From: Anaeromyxobacter oryzae
Lineage (GTDB): Bacteria > Myxococcota > Myxococcia > Myxococcales > Anaeromyxobacteraceae
DNA: 64,000 bases
Reading direction: 5' to 3'
Assembly (NCBI RefSeq): GCF_023169945.1
Contig: NZ_AP025591.1
Span: 4,212,481-4,276,480 of the forward strand
Within the stretch, counting starts at the first letter, position 1; every line of letters starts with the position of its first letter. Below, piece after piece: positions 1-8,312 of this stretch. The translations under genes were made by a program, and so were the position numbers. A model generated the notes under the pieces. The model ran no database searches. It was given only the letters and a program-made list of their open reading frames with translations, and was not told the origin of the DNA.

Positions 1-56
1 GACCCGACGCACACCGCGATCCGCCGCGGCGCGATGCTCTCGGAAACCGCGCTCAC
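1..56 (-). CDS. ArsA/GET3-like ATPase, 5' end only (partial)
   Basis: Only the first 18 codons are in the window: a GTG start at 56 followed by VSAVSESIAPRRIAVCVG, running off the left edge. The R-R-I-x-V-C-V-G run is the beta strand that normally leads into the GKGGVGKT P-loop of ArsA/GET3 ATPases. The GTG overlaps the TGA of the upstream ATPase gene in a GTGA arrangement, so the two are translationally coupled. Tandem pairs of such ATPases are common in Myxococcota and Actinobacteria. The P-loop itself lies outside the window, so the identification rests on context and this short strand. Confidence 0.6.
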   Translation of the reverse strand, partial: MSAVSESIAPRRIAVCVG

Positions 57-994
57 GCGAGGCTCCCGGGCGGCGCCGCGGCGATCGCGGCGGCGATCTC
101 CTCGACGGCCGCAGGTCCCCACTCCGCGATGGGGAGGAGCGGGAGGACGCAGGTGGGGAGATCCAGCGCCGCCCGGGCGCGCGCGAGGTAGCGCCCGGCC
201 TGCTCGGCGCGGAGCGCCTGGAGGCGCCCCGCCTGCGCCGCGGGCCCGAGCGGCGGCGCGGCGGCGGCGAGCGGCGCGAGCAGCGCCGCCTCCTCGGGCG
301 TGAACCGCGCGTCGGGCATCGCGTTCACGAAGAGCGCCGCGCGCGGCATCCCGAGCACCTCGCGGATCTGGCCGTCGAGCTCGATGGCCTCGTTCACCGG
401 CATCTCCTCGGGGAGCGTGACGAGGGCGATCGCGGTCTGCGCCGGGTCGACCAGCATCGCCTCCATCCACTCCGCGTCGTGCCGCAGCGGTCCGCCGGGC
501 ACGGTGTCGAGGAGGGCGCTCGGCACCCGCAGCAGCTGGACGGCGTGGCCGGTCGCCGGCGCGTCGACGAGCACGAGGTCCCACCGCGGGCGTCCGCGCT
601 CCTCCGTCCGCGCCTCGTGGAGGATCTTCCCGAGCATGACGAGCTCGGCGAGGGACGGCACGACTCTCAGGAAGTACTTCACCACCCGGTTCTCGAAGAC
701 GGCCTCGTAGATGGTCCGGAACCGGAGGACCATGAGGCCGTACTCGCGCATCGCGTCCGGCGGGGTGACGTTGACCGTCGAGATCCCGGGCCGCGCCTGC
801 CGCGTGGCGTGGCCCGCCGCCGGCGCGCCGAGAAGCGGTGCGATCCGCTCCTGCGCGTTCACCTCGCAGACGAGCACGCGCTTCCCGGACCGGGCGGCGA
901 GCAGGGCGAGCGCGGCCGTCACGGTCGACTTCCCCACGCCGCCCTTCCCCGTGACGATGACGAGGCGTCGCTCGAGAAGGGTCGGGAGGCCCAC
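53..994 (-). CDS. ArsA/GET3-family anion-transporting-type ATPase
   Basis: A 313-residue cytoplasmic ATPase of the SIMIBI class. A canonical P-loop GKGGVGKST sits at residues 16-24 and a switch/Walker B segment LVLVDAPATGH near residue 145. Family members (ArsA, GET3) hydrolyse ATP as dimers; in bacteria without other ars genes the substrate is unknown, and no arsenite pump lies nearby, so an arsenic role should not be assumed. The reading frame stays open far upstream, but homology begins at the GTG at 994; a TTG four codons earlier is possible and neither has a clear ribosome site. It is coupled by a 4-base overlap to a second ATPase that leaves the window, suggesting a heterodimer. Confidence 0.85.
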   Translation of the reverse strand: MGLPTLLERRLVIVTGKGGVGKSTVTAALALLAARSGKRVLVCEVNAQERIAPLLGAPAAGHATRQARPGISTVNVTPPDAMREYGLMVLRFRTIYEAVFENRVVKYFLRVVPSLAELVMLGKILHEARTEERGRPRWDLVLVDAPATGHAVQLLRVPSALLDTVPGGPLRHDAEWMEAMLVDPAQTAIALVTLPEEMPVNEAIELDGQIREVLGMPRAALFVNAMPDARFTPEEAALLAPLAAAAPPLGPAAQAGRLQALRAEQAGRYLARARAALDLPTCVLPLLPIAEWGPAAVEEIAAAIAAAPPGSLA

Positions 995-1039
995 GAGGCT
1001 TGACAAGCTAGCGAGGGGAGGGTGACAAGTCCACCATCT

Positions 1040-1384
1040 ATGCGCCTCGAAGACGTGCTCCGGAATCCCGTGCTGAAGCGGGCCCTCGCGGCCGGCGAGG
1101 AGGGGATGGGGAAGGTGGTCGGCAAGCTCCTCGCGAGCGACCGCGTCACCACGGGCCTCTCGAGCCTCGTCACCTCGGCGATGCAGGCGAGGGAGACCTT
1201 CGAGCGGGGCGTGCAGCAGGCGCTCCACGCGGCGAACCTCCCGTCGCGGGACGACGTCGCCTCCCTCAAGCGGAAGCTCGAGGAGCTCGAGTCGATGATC
1301 GACGGCCTCTCCGCCCGGGTCGACGCGCCGCCCGCGGCGGCGCGCGCCCGCCACGAGGCCGACGAGCCGGACGACGCCGCCTAG
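1040..1384 (+). CDS. Small coiled-coil protein, phasin-like
   Basis: A 114-residue protein, mostly helical, with no signal peptide or membrane segment. Its second half carries the pattern LPSRDDVASLKRKLEELE followed by a heptad-like helix, which resembles the C-terminal region of phasin/PHA-granule-associated proteins. The N-terminal half is rich in Leu, Val and Ala. A PhaR-type regulator lies 0.8 kb away, which fits a granule role but does not prove it. The ATG at 1040 was chosen; an in-frame GTG at 1022 is only 1-2 bases from a GGGGAGG run and would add six residues. It is divergent from the ATPase gene and 16 bases from the ParA gene. Confidence 0.6.
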   Translation: MRLEDVLRNPVLKRALAAGEEGMGKVVGKLLASDRVTTGLSSLVTSAMQARETFERGVQQALHAANLPSRDDVASLKRKLEELESMIDGLSARVDAPPAAARARHEADEPDDAA

Positions 1385-1400
1385 CGCGCCGCCGGGACCC

Positions 1401-2189
1401 ATGCGGCGGATCGCCTTCATCAACGAGAAGGGCGGCACCTGCAAGACGACGCTGTGCGTGAACGTGGCGGCGCGGCTCGCCGCGCGCGGCAAGCGCGTCC
1501 TCGTCGTGGACATGGACACGCAGGGCCACGCGGGGAAGTCGCTCGGCCTGGACGTGCGCGGGCTCTCGCCGACCGTGCACGACTGGCTCCTCGACTACAC
1601 CGTCGGGTTCGACGACGTGGTCCGGCCCACCGGCGTCGAGAATCTCGACCTCGTGCCCGCGAACAAGGATCTCTCGGGGTTCCCCGTCGCGGTGGCGCCC
1701 GCCCCCGACCGCGCCGACCGTCTCGACGAGCGGCTCGGGACGATCCGGGAGGGGCGCTACGACGCGGTGCTCGTGGACGCGCCCCCCTCGCAGTCGCTCG
1801 TGACGGAGAACGTCCTCCGCGGCGCGCGGGAGCTCGTCATCCCGGTCGCGCTCACCTACCTCGCCCTCGACGGCTGCGCCGAGATCCTCCAGAGCCTGGA
1901 CCGGCTCCGCGCGGAGCGCGGCCGCGCGCCGGAGCTCCTCCTCGTGGTCCCGACCCTCTACCGGAAGACGCAGCTCGCGGACGAGATCCTCGCGAAGCTC
2001 CACGAGCGCTTCCCGGACGCGCTCTCGAGGACCGTGCTCGGATGGTCCGTGAAGGTCGACGAGGCCCAGAGCCACGGGCGCACGATCTTCGAGTACGCGC
2101 CGCGCTCGTCCGGCGCGACGGCGCTCGCCGCCATCGGGGACGAGATCCTCTCTCGCGCGCCGGCGCTCCGCGCCGCTGGCGGGGCGTAG
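1401..2189 (+). CDS. ParA/Soj-family ATPase (orphan)
   Basis: A 262-residue ParA-type ATPase. It begins with the deviant Walker A KGGTCKTT at residues 10-17, followed by the Walker A' partner VDMDTQGHAGKS and the Walker B strand VLVDAPPS. These P-loop ATPases bind nucleoid DNA non-specifically and position DNA or protein cargo. No parB or parS-like gene is adjacent, so this is an orphan, more likely to position a protein or granule complex than a replicon. It follows the phasin-like gene by 16 bases in the same direction and converges on the PhaR gene, leaving a 5-base gap. A role in granule segregation is speculation from context. Confidence 0.85.
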   Translation: MRRIAFINEKGGTCKTTLCVNVAARLAARGKRVLVVDMDTQGHAGKSLGLDVRGLSPTVHDWLLDYTVGFDDVVRPTGVENLDLVPANKDLSGFPVAVAPAPDRADRLDERLGTIREGRYDAVLVDAPPSQSLVTENVLRGARELVIPVALTYLALDGCAEILQSLDRLRAERGRAPELLLVVPTLYRKTQLADEILAKLHERFPDALSRTVLGWSVKVDEAQSHGRTIFEYAPRSSGATALAAIGDEILSRAPALRAAGGA

Positions 2190-2194
2190 CCGGA

Positions 2195-2806
2195 CTACTT
2201 CTTCGAGAGCTCCTCGACGCGCCGCTCGAGCCCCTCGATCCGCTGCCCGATCTCGTCGAGCTGCCGCCGGACCTCGGCGAGGTTCGACATCCCCTCCATC
2301 GCGGCCCGGACGCGCTCGTCGACCTTCTTCTGCATCGCGGCGACGCTCTCCTGGGACGCCTGGACCAGCTCCTTCGCCCGGTCGCTCGTCGCCTGGCCGC
2401 GCGTGAGCAGGCTCTGGACCCGCTGCTCGGCGGCGGCCTTCACCGCGTCCACGCGGCCGCGGAGCTGCTCCTGGGTCCCCTCCACGAGCCGCTGGGCCAC
2501 CTCGCTGCCCTGGCGGATCAGCGCCCGGAGGGTCTCGAGGCTCATCTTGGAGGTCTTCTTCTCCTCCTCGAAGATGATCTGGGCGAGGGTCACGGACGTG
2601 AGATCCTCCTTCGTCCGGTTGTCGATGATCTTCACCTCACCGCCCGCCTTGATCATCTCGGCGATCTCGTCGAGCGTGACGTAGCGGCTCTCCACGGTGT
2701 CGTAGAGCTTCCGGTTCGTGTAACGCTTGATGACCTTCGGCTCGACTCCCGCCGGCGCGGTCGTTCCTGCGGCCTGTTCCGTACCCTCAGTGCGCTCGTC
2801 GGTCAT
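2195..2806 (-). CDS. phaR: Polyhydroxyalkanoate synthesis regulator PhaR-like
   Basis: A 203-residue protein. Residues 27-37 carry [11 protein letters not shown], the signature start of the PHA-accumulation regulator DNA-binding domain, followed by the rest of that domain to about residue 90 ([31 protein letters not shown]). The C-terminal half, from about residue 110, is a long amphipathic coiled coil rich in Gln, Arg and Glu that ends in EELSKK. Family members bind both phasin promoters and nascent granules. The open frame continues upstream, but the ATG at 2806 was chosen because homology begins shortly after it. Confidence 0.85.
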   Translation of the reverse strand: MTDERTEGTEQAAGTTAPAGVEPKVIKRYTNRKLYDTVESRYVTLDEIAEMIKAGGEVKIIDNRTKEDLTSVTLAQIIFEEEKKTSKMSLETLRALIRQGSEVAQRLVEGTQEQLRGRVDAVKAAAEQRVQSLLTRGQATSDRAKELVQASQESVAAMQKKVDERVRAAMEGMSNLAEVRRQLDEIGQRIEGLERRVEELSKK

Positions 2807-2915
2807 GTGGTCCCAGGGCGGCGGTAAGTGTGCAGGATCCCGAGGATTGTTCTGTCGGTGGCGCTTGGTGTCAAGCGCGTTCGCGGTGTAATCTCGCAGT
2901 CCCGAGCGGGGCCGC

Positions 2916-4613
2916 ATGATCGTCATCTGCACGCGCTGCCAGGCGAAGTTCAAGGTCGCCGACGAGAAGGTCGGCCCGCGCGGCGCGAAGGTTCGCTGCT
3001 CGCGGTGCCAGGACGTCTTCCTCGTCCACAGGGATCTCGGGACGATGCCGGTGGCCGGCGGCGCCCCGGCGGTAGCCCCGCCCCGGCCGGCGCGCGTGAT
3101 GCCGAACGTCGAGCTCGAGGTGGCGCCCGCAGGTCGGCCTGCGCCGGACGACCCGTTCGCGGCCGCGCTCGCGCGGCCCGGGCCGTCCTCGCCGGCGCCT
3201 GGCGGTCCCGCCGCCGACCCTTTTGGCGCGCCCGGCGCCGGCACCCCGTTCGCGGCGCCGCAGAGTGTCGCGGCCGCCGGCGCAGATCCGTTCCCGGGGC
3301 CCGCCGGGGATCCCTTCGCTCCCGCGGCCCCGGATCCCTTCGCCCCCGCCGCCAGCCGCGGGGCGCGGGCGCGGGCCGACGACCCGTTCGCGGCGATCGC
3401 TGATCCCTTCGCGGCCGTCGTGACGCCCCGGGCGCAGCCGTCCCGGGGCTCCGACCTGCCCGTCACGGACCTCTCGGCGCTGCTCGGGCACGCTCCTGCG
3501 GGCGCGAGCGCGCCCCCTCGCTCGCCCGCGCCGCCGCCCATGCCCGGTGCCGGCGCCGGGCTCGAGATCGCCGACCGGACGCCCGCGCCCGCGGCCTCGA
3601 CCGTCGCGCCGGCCGAGCTCGACTTCTCCGGCGACTTCGACCTCGCTGCCGAGCCCGCCGGCGCTCCCTCGCCCGACCTCGGCGGCGGCCCCGGCGCCGA
3701 CCTCGCGCTCGAGGACCGCACCACGCCGGGCCCCGCGCGTGGCATCCGCGCCGCCGGCTCCGAGCTGCCGGCGCCCGACGATCCGCTCCCCGCGCCCGAT
3801 CCGGCGCCCGCGGCCGCGGCCGAGATCGGGTTCGCGGATCCGAGCGAGGTGACCTTCTACTCGGGCGGTGACGACGGCGCGCTCGCGCTCGCGACGGAGC
3901 CGACCCCGGCGCCGTCGCCGGACGCACCCGCGGCGCCTCCGGTTCCTCCCGCGGCGGCGGGAGCGGCCACCTCCGCGCGAAGCTCCTCCCCGCGCGCGGT
4001 CGCCACGGCGGAGGCGGAGGACGCCGCCGCCGCCGGGCTCGCCCGGATCCCGGGCGGCCGCGGCGCGCGCCTCCGGGCCGTCGCGGTGAACGCCGTCGCG
4101 CTCGCCGCCCTCCTGGTCGTCGCCCTCGCGTTCCGCGTGGTCTGGCGCGGCGAGGCCGGCGCCGGGGCGAGCGCGCTCCGTCCGTCTGCCGTCCTCGGCG
4201 CGCTCGCACGCGAGGGCGCTCGCACGGCGGCGCTCGCGACGGAGGGCGTCACGAGCGGCCTCTACGATCGCGCGAACGCGCCGCCGGTCCTGTTCGTACG
4301 CGGCGAAGTCGTCTCGCACGCCGCGGCGCCGGTCGGCGGCGTCACCGTGGACGTGGAGATCGTCCGCGACGGGAGGGTGATCGCCCGGGGTGCCGCGCCC
4401 GCCGGCGCGATCCCGACGGCCGAGGAGCTCTACGGCTCGGCGGACGCGCCGGCGCTCGAGGTCCTCTCCGCGACGGTCCGCGGTCGGGCGCCTGCGGCGA
4501 TCCGGCCGGGCGAGCGGGTGGCGTTCCTCGTCGCGATCGGCGACGTCCCGGCGGAGCTCGCGGGCGCCTCGGTGCGGGTGGCGGCGAGGCCGGGGGCGGG
4601 GGCCGCGCGATGA
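2916..4613 (+). CDS. MJ0042-type zinc-ribbon membrane protein with DPF-repeat linker
   Basis: A 565-residue protein. The N-terminus is an MJ0042-type zinc ribbon with two CxxC pairs (C5/C8 and C28/C31). A very long Pro/Ala/Asp-rich linker follows, containing seven scattered DPF tripeptides between about residues 75 and 170. A single membrane segment spans roughly residues 387-411, and the C-terminal part, residues 415-565, resembles DUF3426, a predicted extracytoplasmic beta domain. The layout suggests a cytoplasmic metal-binding sensor tethered to a periplasmic domain; the function is unknown. Its stop overlaps the start of the next gene by four bases (ATGA). A TAATCT box at 2889-2894 is a possible -10. 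Confidence 0.75.
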   Translation: MIVICTRCQAKFKVADEKVGPRGAKVRCSRCQDVFLVHRDLGTMPVAGGAPAVAPPRPARVMPNVELEVAPAGRPAPDDPFAAALARPGPSSPAPGGPAADPFGAPGAGTPFAAPQSVAAAGADPFPGPAGDPFAPAAPDPFAPAASRGARARADDPFAAIADPFAAVVTPRAQPSRGSDLPVTDLSALLGHAPAGASAPPRSPAPPPMPGAGAGLEIADRTPAPAASTVAPAELDFSGDFDLAAEPAGAPSPDLGGGPGADLALEDRTTPGPARGIRAAGSELPAPDDPLPAPDPAPAAAAEIGFADPSEVTFYSGGDDGALALATEPTPAPSPDAPAAPPVPPAAAGAATSARSSSPRAVATAEAEDAAAAGLARIPGGRGARLRAVAVNAVALAALLVVALAFRVVWRGEAGAGASALRPSAVLGALAREGARTAALATEGVTSGLYDRANAPPVLFVRGEVVSHAAAPVGGVTVDVEIVRDGRVIARGAAPAGAIPTAEELYGSADAPALEVLSATVRGRAPAAIRPGERVAFLVAIGDVPAELAGASVRVAARPGAGAAR

Positions 4614-5374
4614 AGGGGCTCGCCGGGCCCGAGGCATCGGGCGCGGCGCGGGCCCTCGCGCGGCGGCTCGCCGCCTACGAGGAGGGTGCTCTCCGCGTCC
4701 ACGCGGCCGCGCGCGCGCTCGCCGCGATGGACCCGGAGACCGCGGTCGATCTCCTCGCCGCGCTCGCGCGCAGCGGCGGCGCCGGCGAGCGCGCCGGCTG
4801 GGCCGCCGTCGGCCAGGCCCTCTCGCGGCCCGAGCCGCTGCTGTCCTACGCCTGGCGCGCCGAGCTCTACGCCGCCGCGGTCGAGCGCGGCCTCGCCGAG
4901 GTGTCCGGCCTCCTCGTCGCGCCACCGCCGCTCCGGTCGTACGAGGCGCCGCGGGATCGCGCCGATACTCGCCTGGCGCACCTCACGCTCGGGCACAAGA
5001 AGGCGCTCGCGCGCGCGAACCGTGATCCCGACCTGCTCGCGCGTCTCGCGGCGGAGGGGGAGCCGGTGGTCGTCCGGGAGCTGCTGCGCAACCCGCAGCT
5101 CACCGAGGAGTTCGTCGTCCGGATCGCCGCGCGCCGCCCCATCCGGCCGGGGACGCTGCGGTGCCTGCTCGAGACGCGGCGCTGGCGCACCCGCCCGGCC
5201 GTGGCGCTCGCCATCGCGCGGAACCCCTACGTCGAGACGGGCGTCGCGCTCGAGCTCCTGCCCTTCCTCGCGGCCGCGGACCTCGCGGACGTCGCGCGCG
5301 ACGGGACGGTCCACCCGCTGGTCCGCGCGCTCGCGCGGCGCCTCGCGGCGGCGCGCCTGCCGCGGATGGCCTGA
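4610..5374 (+). CDS. Hypothetical helical-repeat protein
   Basis: A 254-residue protein with no signal peptide, membrane segment or known catalytic motif. The sequence is almost entirely alpha-helical, rich in Ala, Arg and Leu, and repeats short units of the type LL-x-NPxLTEE and LARANRDPDLLARLA that look like variant HEAT/leucine-rich repeats. It is coupled to the zinc-ribbon gene by an ATGA overlap, so the two products are probably made together and may interact. I do not recognise a named family. It converges on the ZIP-like gene with a 9-base gap. Confidence 0.65.
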   Translation: MKGLAGPEASGAARALARRLAAYEEGALRVHAAARALAAMDPETAVDLLAALARSGGAGERAGWAAVGQALSRPEPLLSYAWRAELYAAAVERGLAEVSGLLVAPPPLRSYEAPRDRADTRLAHLTLGHKKALARANRDPDLLARLAAEGEPVVVRELLRNPQLTEEFVVRIAARRPIRPGTLRCLLETRRWRTRPAVALAIARNPYVETGVALELLPFLAAADLADVARDGTVHPLVRALARRLAAARLPRMA

Positions 5375-5383
5375 GGGCGGCGC

Positions 5384-6103
5384 CTACCCGCGCCCGACGA
5401 GCTGCACCGACCAGAAGGCCAGGAACCCGGCGAAGAGCACCAGCGTCGAGACGGGGGTCTCGGGCTCCTGGCCCTGGTGTGCCTCGACGAGCAGCTCCTC
5501 GGTGACGAGGTAGATGAGCGCCGCGGCGGACGACGCGAGCGCGCCCCCGATGACCGCGTGGGAGGCGCCGCCCAGCAGGAGCTTTCCGGCCGCCGCCGCC
5601 GCCAGCACCACCACGCCGAGCGCGGCCGAGACGCCCACGATGCGCCAGCCGCCCGGTGACTCGGAGGTGAGCGCGAGGCCGAGGAAGAGCAGCTCCACCG
5701 AGAGGCCCACGGCGAGCACGGGGCCGGTCTCGCCGCCCGCGGCGAAGCCGGCCCCGATGATGAAGCCGTCGATCGCCACGTCGACGAAGACCGCCAGCAT
5801 GAGGCCGGTGGCGATGCCGGTCCGCGCACCCGGGTGCGACTCGAGCCGGTCGGTGAGGAGCTTCAGGCCGAACATGACCAGGCAGCCGGCGGCGAACGAC
5901 GCCGCGAGCACCGGCCCCGGCGCGTGCTCTCGCTCGATCTCGGGCAGGAGCTCGACGGCGATGGCGGCCAGCACCACCCCCGCGGCGAAGTGCTGGATGA
6001 GGCTGCGAGCGCGGTGCCCGGGGTGCCAGAGCGCCGCGAGCACGCCGCCGCCGAGGGCGACGGACGCGGGGATCGCCATGAGGAGGAGCTCGCGGAGGGT
6101 CAC
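5384..6103 (-). CDS. ZIP-family-like membrane protein with altered metal site
   Basis: A 239-residue polytopic protein with about eight hydrophobic segments and the ZIP fold signature (QHFAAGVVLAAIAVELLPE in helix 2, a terminal TEELLVEAH motif). Canonical ZIP zinc importers carry HNxxDG in helix 4 and HExP in helix 5. Here the corresponding places read VDVAIDG and SVELL, so both metal-binding histidines are missing, and the metal specificity or even the transport activity is uncertain. The GTG at 6103 is preceded by a TAGCCT box nine bases upstream and by a short CCCTGC-G-GCAGGG dyad at 6129-6141. Confidence 0.75.
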   Translation of the reverse strand: MTLRELLLMAIPASVALGGGVLAALWHPGHRARSLIQHFAAGVVLAAIAVELLPEIEREHAPGPVLAASFAAGCLVMFGLKLLTDRLESHPGARTGIATGLMLAVFVDVAIDGFIIGAGFAAGGETGPVLAVGLSVELLFLGLALTSESPGGWRIVGVSAALGVVVLAAAAAGKLLLGGASHAVIGGALASSAAALIYLVTEELLVEAHQGQEPETPVSTLVLFAGFLAFWSVQLVGRG

Positions 6104-6169
6104 GGGCCCGCGAGGCTACACCAGCTCACCCTGCGGCAGGGGTCGAGAGCGTGAACGGCTCCGCCGCGA

Positions 6170-6328
6170 TCACCGGCGGTCGGGCCCGTCCCCGCGCGGC
6201 GGCGCTGCGCCGTCCGCGGGGGGCGCGCCTCGCTTCAGCGCGCGCCCGAGGGCGTCGCCGAGCGCCGGGATCCGCGTCGCGGCGAACACCAGCACGGCGA
6301 CGAAGACGACGATGGCGAGGTCGGTCAT
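6170..6328 (-). CDS. TatA-like twin-arginine translocase subunit (small)
   Basis: A 52-residue protein: a short N-terminus, one membrane helix (about residues 4-17), then the hinge RIPALGDALGRALKRG, matching the KKLPELGxxLGKxxK amphipathic helix of TatA/TatE, and a charged Pro/Gly-rich tail. TatA oligomers form the conducting part of the Tat export system for folded proteins. It is at the short end of the family and no tatB or tatC is nearby, so it may be an additional TatA/E paralogue. The ATG at 6328 starts inside a longer open frame; the upstream part has no homology and would place residues before the helix. Confidence 0.65.
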   Translation of the reverse strand: MTDLAIVVFVAVLVFAATRIPALGDALGRALKRGAPPADGAAPPRGDGPDRR

Positions 6329-6400
6329 GGCGCTCCGCCGCAAGGGCGACGGCGGGGCTAGGATAGCCGCGCGTCCCCGTGCGCGCCAAGCGCCGTCGCA

Positions 6401-6468
6401 CCCGATCCGCGCGGGGACGGGAGGCCGTCCATGGATACCACCCGGCGAGGCGCCCCGCGCGGATCGGG
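6401..6468 (+). promoter_or_regulatory. Nested inverted repeat around the gdpD start codon
   Basis: A perfect 16-base inverted repeat (arms 6401-6416 and 6453-6468) encloses the start codon at 6431. Inside its loop a second perfect 6-base hairpin (6415-6420 with 6425-6430) presents GAGG, the core of the ribosome-binding site, as a four-base loop ending directly at the ATG. The outer and inner stems share bases 6415-6416, so they would be alternative or competing folds. This layout suggests translational control of the glycerophosphodiesterase gene; the function is inferred. Confidence 0.5.
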
Positions 6469-7204
6469 CCGGCCGCTCGTGCTCGGTCACCGCGGCGCGA
6501 GCGCCGATGCGCCCGAGAACACGCTCGCGGCGTTCCGCCTCGCGATGGAGCAGGGCGCGGACGGCGTCGAGCTCGACGTGTGGCGCTGCGCGAGCGGCGA
6601 GGTGGTGGTCTTCCACGACGAGGACGCCTCCCGCATCGCCGGCGCGCCCGTCCGGGTGAGGGACGCCACCCTCGCCCAGCTGCGCGCGCTCGACGTCGGC
6701 GCGCACGCGGGTCCGCGGTTCCGCGGGGAGCGCATCCCGCTGCTGGCGGAGGTGCTCGACGCGCTCCCGGGCGCCGTCGTGAACGTGGAGCTCAAGTCGA
6801 GGGGCCGGGACCTCGCGCTCGCCCGGGCGACCGCCGCCGTCGTCGCGGCCGCGCGCGCCGAGGACCGCGTCGTCGTGTCGTCGTTCGATTACCGCCTGGT
6901 CGCGGCGTTCCGCGCGGCGGCGCCCCACCTGCCCGTCGGCCTCCTCTTCGAGCACGAGCACCCGTGGCGTCTGCGGACCGCGCTCGCCGCGAGGCTCCTC
7001 CGGGCCGAGGCGGTCCACCCCGAGCGCGTGCTCGTGACGCCCGCGCGCGCCGCCGCGTGGCGAGCGCGCGGCCTCGCGGTGAACGTCTGGACCGTGGACG
7101 CGCCCGAGGAGATCGAGCGGCTCGTGGACCTCGGCGCGACCGCGATCATCTCCAACGTCCCGGGCCGGACGCGGGAGGTCGTGAGGCGGAGGACGGGGAG
7201 GTGA
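6431..7204 (+). CDS. ugpQ: Glycerophosphodiester phosphodiesterase
   Basis: A 257-residue GDPD-family enzyme that hydrolyses deacylated phospholipid diesters to glycerol-3-phosphate and an alcohol. The fold markers are present: HRGAS at H20-R21 with PENT following, the ELD metal-binding residues E47 and D49, the catalytic FHD at H62, VELKS near residue 120, and a C-terminal VNVWTVD strand. No signal peptide is visible, so the enzyme should be cytoplasmic, like UgpQ rather than GlpQ. It is divergent from the TatA-like gene and converges on an outer-membrane barrel gene. Its translation start lies inside the nested inverted repeat described separately. Confidence 0.9.
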   Translation: MDTTRRGAPRGSGRPLVLGHRGASADAPENTLAAFRLAMEQGADGVELDVWRCASGEVVVFHDEDASRIAGAPVRVRDATLAQLRALDVGAHAGPRFRGERIPLLAEVLDALPGAVVNVELKSRGRDLALARATAAVVAAARAEDRVVVSSFDYRLVAAFRAAAPHLPVGLLFEHEHPWRLRTALAARLLRAEAVHPERVLVTPARAAAWRARGLAVNVWTVDAPEEIERLVDLGATAIISNVPGRTREVVRRRTGR

Positions 7205-7214
7205 GACGATCGTC

Positions 7215-8165
7215 CTAGAACTCGAACCCGAACTTCCACGCCCCGCCCCACGACGAGTTCAGGCGGAAGCTCGGGTACTGCGCCGCGGTCGGGTCGGCCT
7301 TCCCCGAGTACTTCGAGCCTCCGAAGTACGTCGCCTCGGCCGCCATCGACACCGCGTAGGCCGTCATCCGCAGGCCGACCGTGGTGCGGTAATAGCCGGC
7401 GCTCAGCCTGGGGAACGCCGCGGAGGTATCCATCGCCTGCGTCACGTCGGTCGTCGGCTGGTACTGGATGACGCTCGTCGACGCCCGCACGAGGGAGAAC
7501 CGCGCCGCCGCGTACGGCGTGAAGCTCGTCACGGCGTTCACGCCCCAGCGCTTCGAGATCATGAGGTCGACGTCGCCGACGCCGAGGTCCCAGTCGCGCT
7601 GCCCGAAGAGCTGGGTCCAGGCGAAGCGCACCGCGAGATCCGGGAGCACGTCGAACCCCTCGTTCAGCGCCCACTTCCCCTCGACCTGCGCGGCGAAGTA
7701 CGACGACTGCGAGAGGTAGATCATCCGGCCGCCGAGCTCGAAGCTGAACGGCAGCGCCTTGCGGACGTGGAACGCAGGCAGGAAGAGCTCGTGCGGCGTC
7801 AGGGCGTGGGTCGGCCAGTCGCTGGCCGCCGTCGCGCCGCTCCCGATGATGGACGGGTGCACGCCGACGTAGGCCGCCTCGAGGTCGAAGTCGAACCCGG
7901 AGTGGCCGGTCGTGGAGGCGGGGTGAAGGATCGCCGAGGAGATCGCGAGCGCCATCTCCGAGGAGAGGATGCCGAAGCGGACCTTGGCGTCGTTCGCCCG
8001 CAGCGCCGCGTCCGCGTCCGAGAGCGTCCCGTCCATCGCCTTCCAGACCCGCGCGTCCGGTGCGCCGAGGCGCGACAGATCCATGTCGAGCGGCTCGGCG
8101 CCGCGCGCTCCGAGAGGCAGCGCGAGGACGGCGGCGGCGAGGACGGGCGCCAGCGGGCGGGACAT
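7215..8165 (-). CDS. Secreted outer-membrane beta-barrel-like protein
   Basis: A 316-residue protein with a clear signal peptide (MSRPLAPVLAAAVLALPLGARGA, cleavage probably after ARGA). The mature part has alternating aromatic and polar residues typical of outer-membrane beta strands and ends in a terminal phenylalanine (FGFEF), the usual barrel-assembly signal. No conserved family is recognised; its length is compatible with a barrel of 12-14 strands. GGGGAGG lies five bases before the ATG at 8165. The leader carries a strong hairpin 26-48 bases upstream. Confidence 0.65.
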   Translation of the reverse strand: MSRPLAPVLAAAVLALPLGARGAEPLDMDLSRLGAPDARVWKAMDGTLSDADAALRANDAKVRFGILSSEMALAISSAILHPASTTGHSGFDFDLEAAYVGVHPSIIGSGATAASDWPTHALTPHELFLPAFHVRKALPFSFELGGRMIYLSQSSYFAAQVEGKWALNEGFDVLPDLAVRFAWTQLFGQRDWDLGVGDVDLMISKRWGVNAVTSFTPYAAARFSLVRASTSVIQYQPTTDVTQAMDTSAAFPRLSAGYYRTTVGLRMTAYAVSMAAEATYFGGSKYSGKADPTAAQYPSFRLNSSWGGAWKFGFEF

Positions 8166-8190
8166 GGAGCCTCCGGGGAGCGCGCGTCCC

Positions 8191-8213
8191 CCGCCCGGCG
8201 CGACGCCGGGCGG
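8191..8213 (-). promoter_or_regulatory. Perfect 10-bp hairpin in a 5' leader
   Basis: CCGCCCGGCG and its exact complement CGCCGGGCGG are separated by the three bases CGA. The structure lies 26-48 bases upstream of the barrel-protein start, read on the minus strand, and just downstream (on that strand) of the small membrane protein ending at 8313. It could be a terminator of that upstream gene without a U tract, or a leader structure protecting the barrel mRNA. Confidence 0.4.
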
Positions 8214-8312
8214 AGGAGCGAACGGACGCTGGAGGTTACTGCCCCCCTTTCGGGAGTGTCAATTTACCCGGGCCCCTCCCGCTCCGCGGGTGCGAGCCGC
8301 CGGGCGGCGCGC

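Noticed and set aside
53-994. Arsenite efflux ATPase
   Set aside because: No arsB, acr3 or arsR is nearby and the protein is part of a tandem pair typical of non-arsenic GET3-like ATPases.
53-1519. Full-length minus-strand open frame of 488 codons at the left end
   Set aside because: Only the part from 994 downwards has ATPase homology; the rest is a shadow of the phasin-like and ParA genes on the other strand.
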